Below, one piece after another: positions 43,636 through 47,049 of a stretch of DNA of 47,049 nucleotides. Source of the stretch: Peribacillus psychrosaccharolyticus ATCC 23296 (GTDB taxonomy: Bacteria; Bacillota; Bacilli; Bacillales; DSM-1321). The translations under genes were made by a program, and so were the position numbers. The notes under the pieces were generated by a model, which was not told the DNA's origin, did no database searches, and saw nothing but the letters and a program-made list of their open reading frames with translations. How positions within the stretch are numbered: position 1 is the stretch's first letter; every line of letters starts with the position of its first letter. Where the stretch lies: contig NZ_AJTN02000207.1 of assembly GCF_000305495.1 (NCBI RefSeq), forward strand, positions 1 to 47,049, given 5' to 3'.

Positions 43636-44054
43636 ACCTTATTCACCTTCCGAATATTTTCATCATTTTCATCGAGCCACTCCAAGTTTTTAAATAACTC
43701 ATCCCGACTATACTCTGCCAGTTCAAAATTATTGGTCATGACAATGGCTTCGGTCGGACACACTTCTGTACAAAGATCACACAAGATACAAATTTCAAAA
43801 TTAATATCGTACGTATCAATAATTTTTTTACCTTTCTTAGAAGAATCGGGATGCTTAATTCCTGTCAACTGGATGCAATCTGTTGGACATATGGTCACGC
43901 ATTGATTGCAAACAATACATTTTTCTGGATAGAACTTCTGGATGCCTCGAAAACGATCAGGAAGCGGCAGCGGTTCATTCGGGTATGCATAGGTTACTTT
44001 TTTTCGCGTTAGGTTTTTCAGCGTATAAGCCAATCCTTTTGCTAAACCAATCAT
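43632..44054 (-). CDS. nuoI: NADH-quinone oxidoreductase subunit I
   Basis: Peripheral-arm ferredoxin subunit of complex I, 140 residues. It carries two [4Fe-4S] sets: C46-C49-C52-C56 (CIVCNQCVTICP) and C89-C92-C95-C99 (CILCDLCTEVCP), clusters N6a/N6b. I chose ATG 44054, 8 bases after GAGGG; a TTG two codons upstream is also in frame. It overlaps nuoJ by 4 bases. Confidence 0.95.
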   Translation of the reverse strand: MIGLAKGLAYTLKNLTRKKVTYAYPNEPLPLPDRFRGIQKFYPEKCIVCNQCVTICPTDCIQLTGIKHPDSSKKGKKIIDTYDINFEICILCDLCTEVCPTEAIVMTNNFELAEYSRDELFKNLEWLDENDENIRKVNKV

Positions 44055-44112
44055 GTGCAAATCCCTCGCTTTTCTTGTTTTTGGCGAATATCTACATATC
44101 CAGTTTCTTTCC

Positions 44113-45123
44113 TCAGAATATATTGGGAAACAACTCTTTTAATATAGCAGTTACCATAATATTCGCAAGTGCTATAGGCAGAAGCACCTTCCAACCAAAC
44201 TCCATCAGCTGATCTGATCGTAATCGCGGCAGGGTAATTCTTATCCAGATTAATAGAAAAACAACTGCGCTGAACTTAAGGGCGAACCAAACAGCGGCTG
44301 GAATAAAGCCCAGGAACGGAAGAGAATTCCAGCCTCCTAAAAATAATACAGTGGTCAGGGAGGCCATAGCAAACATATAGACATATTCACTTAACATAAA
44401 CATCGCCCAGCGGAAGCCTGAGTACTCAACAAAATAGCCTGCTACCAGTTCAGACTCTGCTTCCGGTAAATCAAATGGTACGCGATTCAATTCAGCTACC
44501 GACGCAATGATAAAAATTAAAAAGGCGACTGGCTGCAGAACAATAAACCAAAGATTTTCTTGAGCCGCAACAATCTCATTGAGGTTGAGGCTTCCCGTTA
44601 GTAACACCACACCAACGAGGGACATCACAAGTGGAATTTCATACGAAATCATTTGGGCTGCGGCACGCATTCCACCGATTAGGGCATATTTATTATTAGA
44701 AGACCAGCCAGCAGTGACAATCCCCACTGTCGTAATCCCCGAAATCGCAACATAATACAACAGACCCACACCAATATCTGCAAACTGCAGCTTATCCGTT
44801 AACGGCAAAACCGCTAACACCATAAATGATGGAGCAAAAGCCAAAATAGGCGCAATAATAAATAGTGGACGGTCAGCAAGTTTTGGAATCGTATCTTCCT
44901 TCAGCAAGAGCTTTAACACATCTGCAACTGTCTGAAGCAGCCCCCATCTCCCGCCAAGCTGATTGGGTCCAATACGCATCTGCATCAGCCCCATCACTTT
45001 TCTTTCTGAAAGAATGGCATACGTGACAAAGCCCAGAACAACAAATAAAAACAAGACAGCAAGTAAAAGGAAAATCGTTGCATTGAGGAGGCTCGGTTCT
45101 GATATTAGCAAGTCTTGTATCAC
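44113..45123 (-). CDS. nuoH: NADH-quinone oxidoreductase subunit H
   Basis: Membrane subunit that joins the two arms of complex I and forms part of the quinone tunnel, 336 residues, about eight helices. Visible: KVMGLMQMRIGPNQLGGRWG, LNRVPFDLPEAESELVAGYF and RLRSDQLMEFGWK. Starts at GTG 45123, which shares one base with the nuoD stop, after GGAGAGGTGG. Confidence 0.95.
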   Translation of the reverse strand: MIQDLLISEPSLLNATIFLLLAVLFLFVVLGFVTYAILSERKVMGLMQMRIGPNQLGGRWGLLQTVADVLKLLLKEDTIPKLADRPLFIIAPILAFAPSFMVLAVLPLTDKLQFADIGVGLLYYVAISGITTVGIVTAGWSSNNKYALIGGMRAAAQMISYEIPLVMSLVGVVLLTGSLNLNEIVAAQENLWFIVLQPVAFLIFIIASVAELNRVPFDLPEAESELVAGYFVEYSGFRWAMFMLSEYVYMFAMASLTTVLFLGGWNSLPFLGFIPAAVWFALKFSAVVFLLIWIRITLPRLRSDQLMEFGWKVLLPIALANIMVTAILKELFPNIF

Positions 45124-46223
45124 TATCCATCCACCTCTCCCAAGACGATATCAATCGCCCCTAATATAGTCACTAGATTGGCCATATTCTCTCCTTGTAA
45201 AAGTTTTGGGAGGATTTGCAGGTTATAAAAGGATGGCCTTCTGAATTTTAAACGGTAGGGTTCTTTTTTTCCTTCACTAGCGATATAGCAGCCAATTTCC
45301 CCGCGTGGTGACTCAATTCTCACAAAGCCTTCACCTTTTGGCACCTTAACAATTTTCGGAACTTTGGCCATAATCGGTCCATCACTTGGAAACTGTTCCA
45401 CACATTGCTCGATTATTTTTAAGGATTCTTCTATTTCTTCAATCCGGCAATGATATCTTGCCCAAGCATCACCGCTTTCACGGACAGGGACATCAAAATC
45501 AAATCGATCATAAATTGAATAGGGTTCGTCTTTACGTAAATCCCATTTAACACCTGTGCACCTTAAGTTAGCTCCGCTTAATGAATAATTAAGGGCATCT
45601 TCCTTAGTATAGGCGCCGATCCCTTTCACCCGGTTCATAAATATTTCATTGCCGGTGACCAGCTGATGATACCCTTTGAGTTGTTCCCGCATATACGGCA
45701 CAAAATCACGGACTTTTTCAATCCACCCCTCAGGCGCATCCCACTTTACACCTCCTACTCTCATATAATTAAAAGTCAGTCTTGCACCGGAGAGTTCATT
45801 CAAGAGATTAATAATCATTTCCCGCTCACGAAAAGCATACAAAAATGGACTAGTTGCACCCAAGTCCAGCAAAAAGGTTCCCCACCAGACTAGGTGACTG
45901 GCAACACGCCCAAGTTCCATGGAAAGGACACGTAAATATTCAGCACGATCAGGTATCTTAAGATCCATCATGGTTTCCACCGCATGACAAAGGACATAAT
46001 TGTTCGTCATGGCGGCTAGATAATCCATTCTGTCGGTGTAGGGAATAATTTGAGTATACTGTAAATTTTCTGCGAGCTTCTCCGTTCCTCTGTGAAGATA
46101 GCCTATCACTGGTGTTGCTTCTTTAATAATTTCTCCATCTATTTTAATAACGAGTCGAAATACCCCATGTGTACTTGGATGCTGCGGACCGACATTTAAT
46201 AGCATTTCCTCTATCCGTATCAT
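45123..46223 (-). CDS. nuoD: NADH-quinone oxidoreductase subunit D
   Basis: Peripheral 49-kDa-type subunit lining the quinone site, 366 residues, evolved from NiFe hydrogenase large subunits. Visible: MLLNVGPQHPSTHGVFRLV (quinone-site His), GYLHRGTEKLAE, and the C-terminal GAIDIVLGEVDG. The ATG follows GGAGG. No nuoE/F/G genes are in the window; Bacillus-type operons usually lack them. Confidence 0.95.
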   Translation of the reverse strand: MIRIEEMLLNVGPQHPSTHGVFRLVIKIDGEIIKEATPVIGYLHRGTEKLAENLQYTQIIPYTDRMDYLAAMTNNYVLCHAVETMMDLKIPDRAEYLRVLSMELGRVASHLVWWGTFLLDLGATSPFLYAFREREMIINLLNELSGARLTFNYMRVGGVKWDAPEGWIEKVRDFVPYMREQLKGYHQLVTGNEIFMNRVKGIGAYTKEDALNYSLSGANLRCTGVKWDLRKDEPYSIYDRFDFDVPVRESGDAWARYHCRIEEIEESLKIIEQCVEQFPSDGPIMAKVPKIVKVPKGEGFVRIESPRGEIGCYIASEGKKEPYRLKFRRPSFYNLQILPKLLQGENMANLVTILGAIDIVLGEVDG

Positions 46224-46226
46224 AGG

Positions 46227-47049
46227 TTATACCTCCACATCATACGGTTCATAATCTTTACGGAGCGGGTGGCCGACCCAATGTTCACCAAGCATGATTC
46301 GCTTCAAATCCGGATGACCCTCGAAAATAATACCCAGCAAGTCATAGGTTTCACACTCCGGCCAATTTGCCCCCTGCCAGAGATGCACGATTGACGGAAT
46401 CACAGGTTCAGAACGGTTCAACTTCACCTTTAATGCAACCGGATGGTGATGTTTATGAGAATACAAATGAACATACACTTCCATATGCGTTTCAAAATCG
46501 GTCCCATGCAGTTCCGACAAATAATCGAACCGTAAATTTTCATTGAATTTCAGATATTGGGCAATTTTCAGGTATGTATCAGGCTTTGCAACTAAGGTAG
46601 GAACGTCCTTTGATAATTTGTTAATATAGGAATCTTCTAATGCATCGCTGCCGATATTTTGTGAGATGATCGCAATATATTTATCTAATAGTGGCTGATT
46701 AATCGATGGTGAAGCATCTGGGGTGGGGTCAATATCCGTACTGACTTCTTTTGCTTTGGCTCGGGCTGCGGCCTTTGCTTTTGCTGCAGCAACGGCTTTT
46801 TTCTTTGCAGCCTCCTCGCTATCTTCCATGTCGGGAGAACTTTCTTTCGCTTTCTTTCGGGCTAGCGCTGCAGCCTTTGCTTTTTCCACGGCTGCTGCTT
46901 TTCGTTCTTCTAAACTCAGCTCTTCACTCTGTTCAGAACCTGCCTTCTCTTCTTCTTTCGCTTTCTTTCGGGCTAGCGCTGCAGCCTTTGCTTTTTCCAC
47001 GGCTGCTGCTTTTCGTTCGGCTAAACTCAGCTCTTCACTCTTTTCAGAA
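46227..47049 (-). CDS. nuoC: NADH-quinone oxidoreductase subunit C with repeated Ala/Lys-rich extension (5' end outside window)
   Basis: Peripheral 30-kDa-type subunit of complex I. The C-terminal 150 residues are the family domain (FDYLSELHGTDFETHMEVYV, WPECETYDLLGIIFEGHPDL, LRKDYEPYDVEV). In front lies an extension of at least 120 residues, Ala/Lys/Glu-rich and probably one long charged helix, built of repeats such as ERKAAAVEKAKAAALARKKA. Two DNA copies of 97 bp, 111 bp apart, agree at 94 positions. Extended NuoC proteins of this kind occur in Bacillus; function unknown. The start codon is beyond the right edge. Confidence 0.92.
   Translation of the reverse strand, partial: SEKSEELSLAERKAAAVEKAKAAALARKKAKEEEKAGSEQSEELSLEERKAAAVEKAKAAALARKKAKESSPDMEDSEEAAKKKAVAAAKAKAAARAKAKEVSTDIDPTPDASPSINQPLLDKYIAIISQNIGSDALEDSYINKLSKDVPTLVAKPDTYLKIAQYLKFNENLRFDYLSELHGTDFETHMEVYVHLYSHKHHHPVALKVKLNRSEPVIPSIVHLWQGANWPECETYDLLGIIFEGHPDLKRIMLGEHWVGHPLRKDYEPYDVEV
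46842..47049 (-). repeat. 111-bp-period tandem repeat in nuoC
   Basis: Copies 46842-46938 and 46953-47049 (97 bp, 3 mismatches), encoding SEELSL(A/E)ERKAAAVE plus KAKAAALARKKAKE. More copies may follow outside the window. The period is 37 codons, so copy-number change keeps the frame. Confidence 0.92.

Overview
The window comes from the chromosome of an endospore-forming, motile member of the Bacillaceae with low to medium G+C. The evidence is spoIIID, spoIIQ and spoIID, the flagellar pair flhO/flhP behind a near-perfect sigma-D promoter, strong Shine-Dalgarno sites throughout, and a gene order from ssbB and ywpF through fabZ, flhP/flhO, mbl, spoIIID, spoIIQ, spoIID, murAA, ywmB and ywzB that I know from Bacillus subtilis. 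Two things differ from B. subtilis: a large S-layer-type protein at the left edge and a complex I (nuo) operon after ywzB. No rRNA, tRNA, CRISPR array, prophage or intact transposase was seen.

Layout. 1-3272 (minus): most of a large secreted S-layer-like protein with an SbsC-type, non-SLH wall-binding N-terminus. 3.9-7.5 kb (minus): lipoprotein transpeptidase PbpC and a divergent CorA-like membrane protein, the latter behind a roughly 255-nt structured leader that ends in an intrinsic terminator. 7.8-9.9 kb: the most interesting segment, a compact cell-cell signalling locus. It has a PlcR-like HTH+TPR regulator, a divergent 51-residue secreted precursor ending in four perfect ELPGVH repeats whose DNA copies differ only at synonymous positions, two small unknown genes, and copies of one 19-bp motif (TATAACTYTAGGMATAYTY) in front of these units. 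10.3-15 kb (plus): SWIM protein YwqB and SNF2 helicase YwqA. 15-18.8 kb (minus): a 1247-residue Vpr/lactocepin-like secreted subtilase. 19-24.7 kb (minus): a peptide ABC transporter (oppD, oppF, binding protein, oppB, frameshifted oppC). 24.9-28.2 kb: ssbB, ywpF, a small acidic lipoprotein, a MITE-like repeat beside a gene remnant, fabZ and an EpuA-like protein. 28.2-37.7 kb (minus apart from a VanZ-like gene): flhP, flhO, mbl, spoIIID, spoIIQ, spoIID, murA, ywmB, ywzB. 37.8-47 kb (minus): nuoC-D-H-I-J-K-L-M-N, with nuoJ interrupted by a one-base deletion in an A run and nuoC running off the right edge.

How the parts may work together (inference). The signalling peptide would be exported by Sec, trimmed by extracellular proteases (Vpr-type enzymes trim Phr peptides in B. 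subtilis; one lies 6 kb away), re-imported by an Opp transporter (one lies 10 kb away, although its oppC is frameshifted here) and bound by the TPR domain of the regulator, which would act at the shared 19-bp boxes. Both frameshifts sit in or beside homopolymers, so sequencing error must be excluded before they are interpreted.
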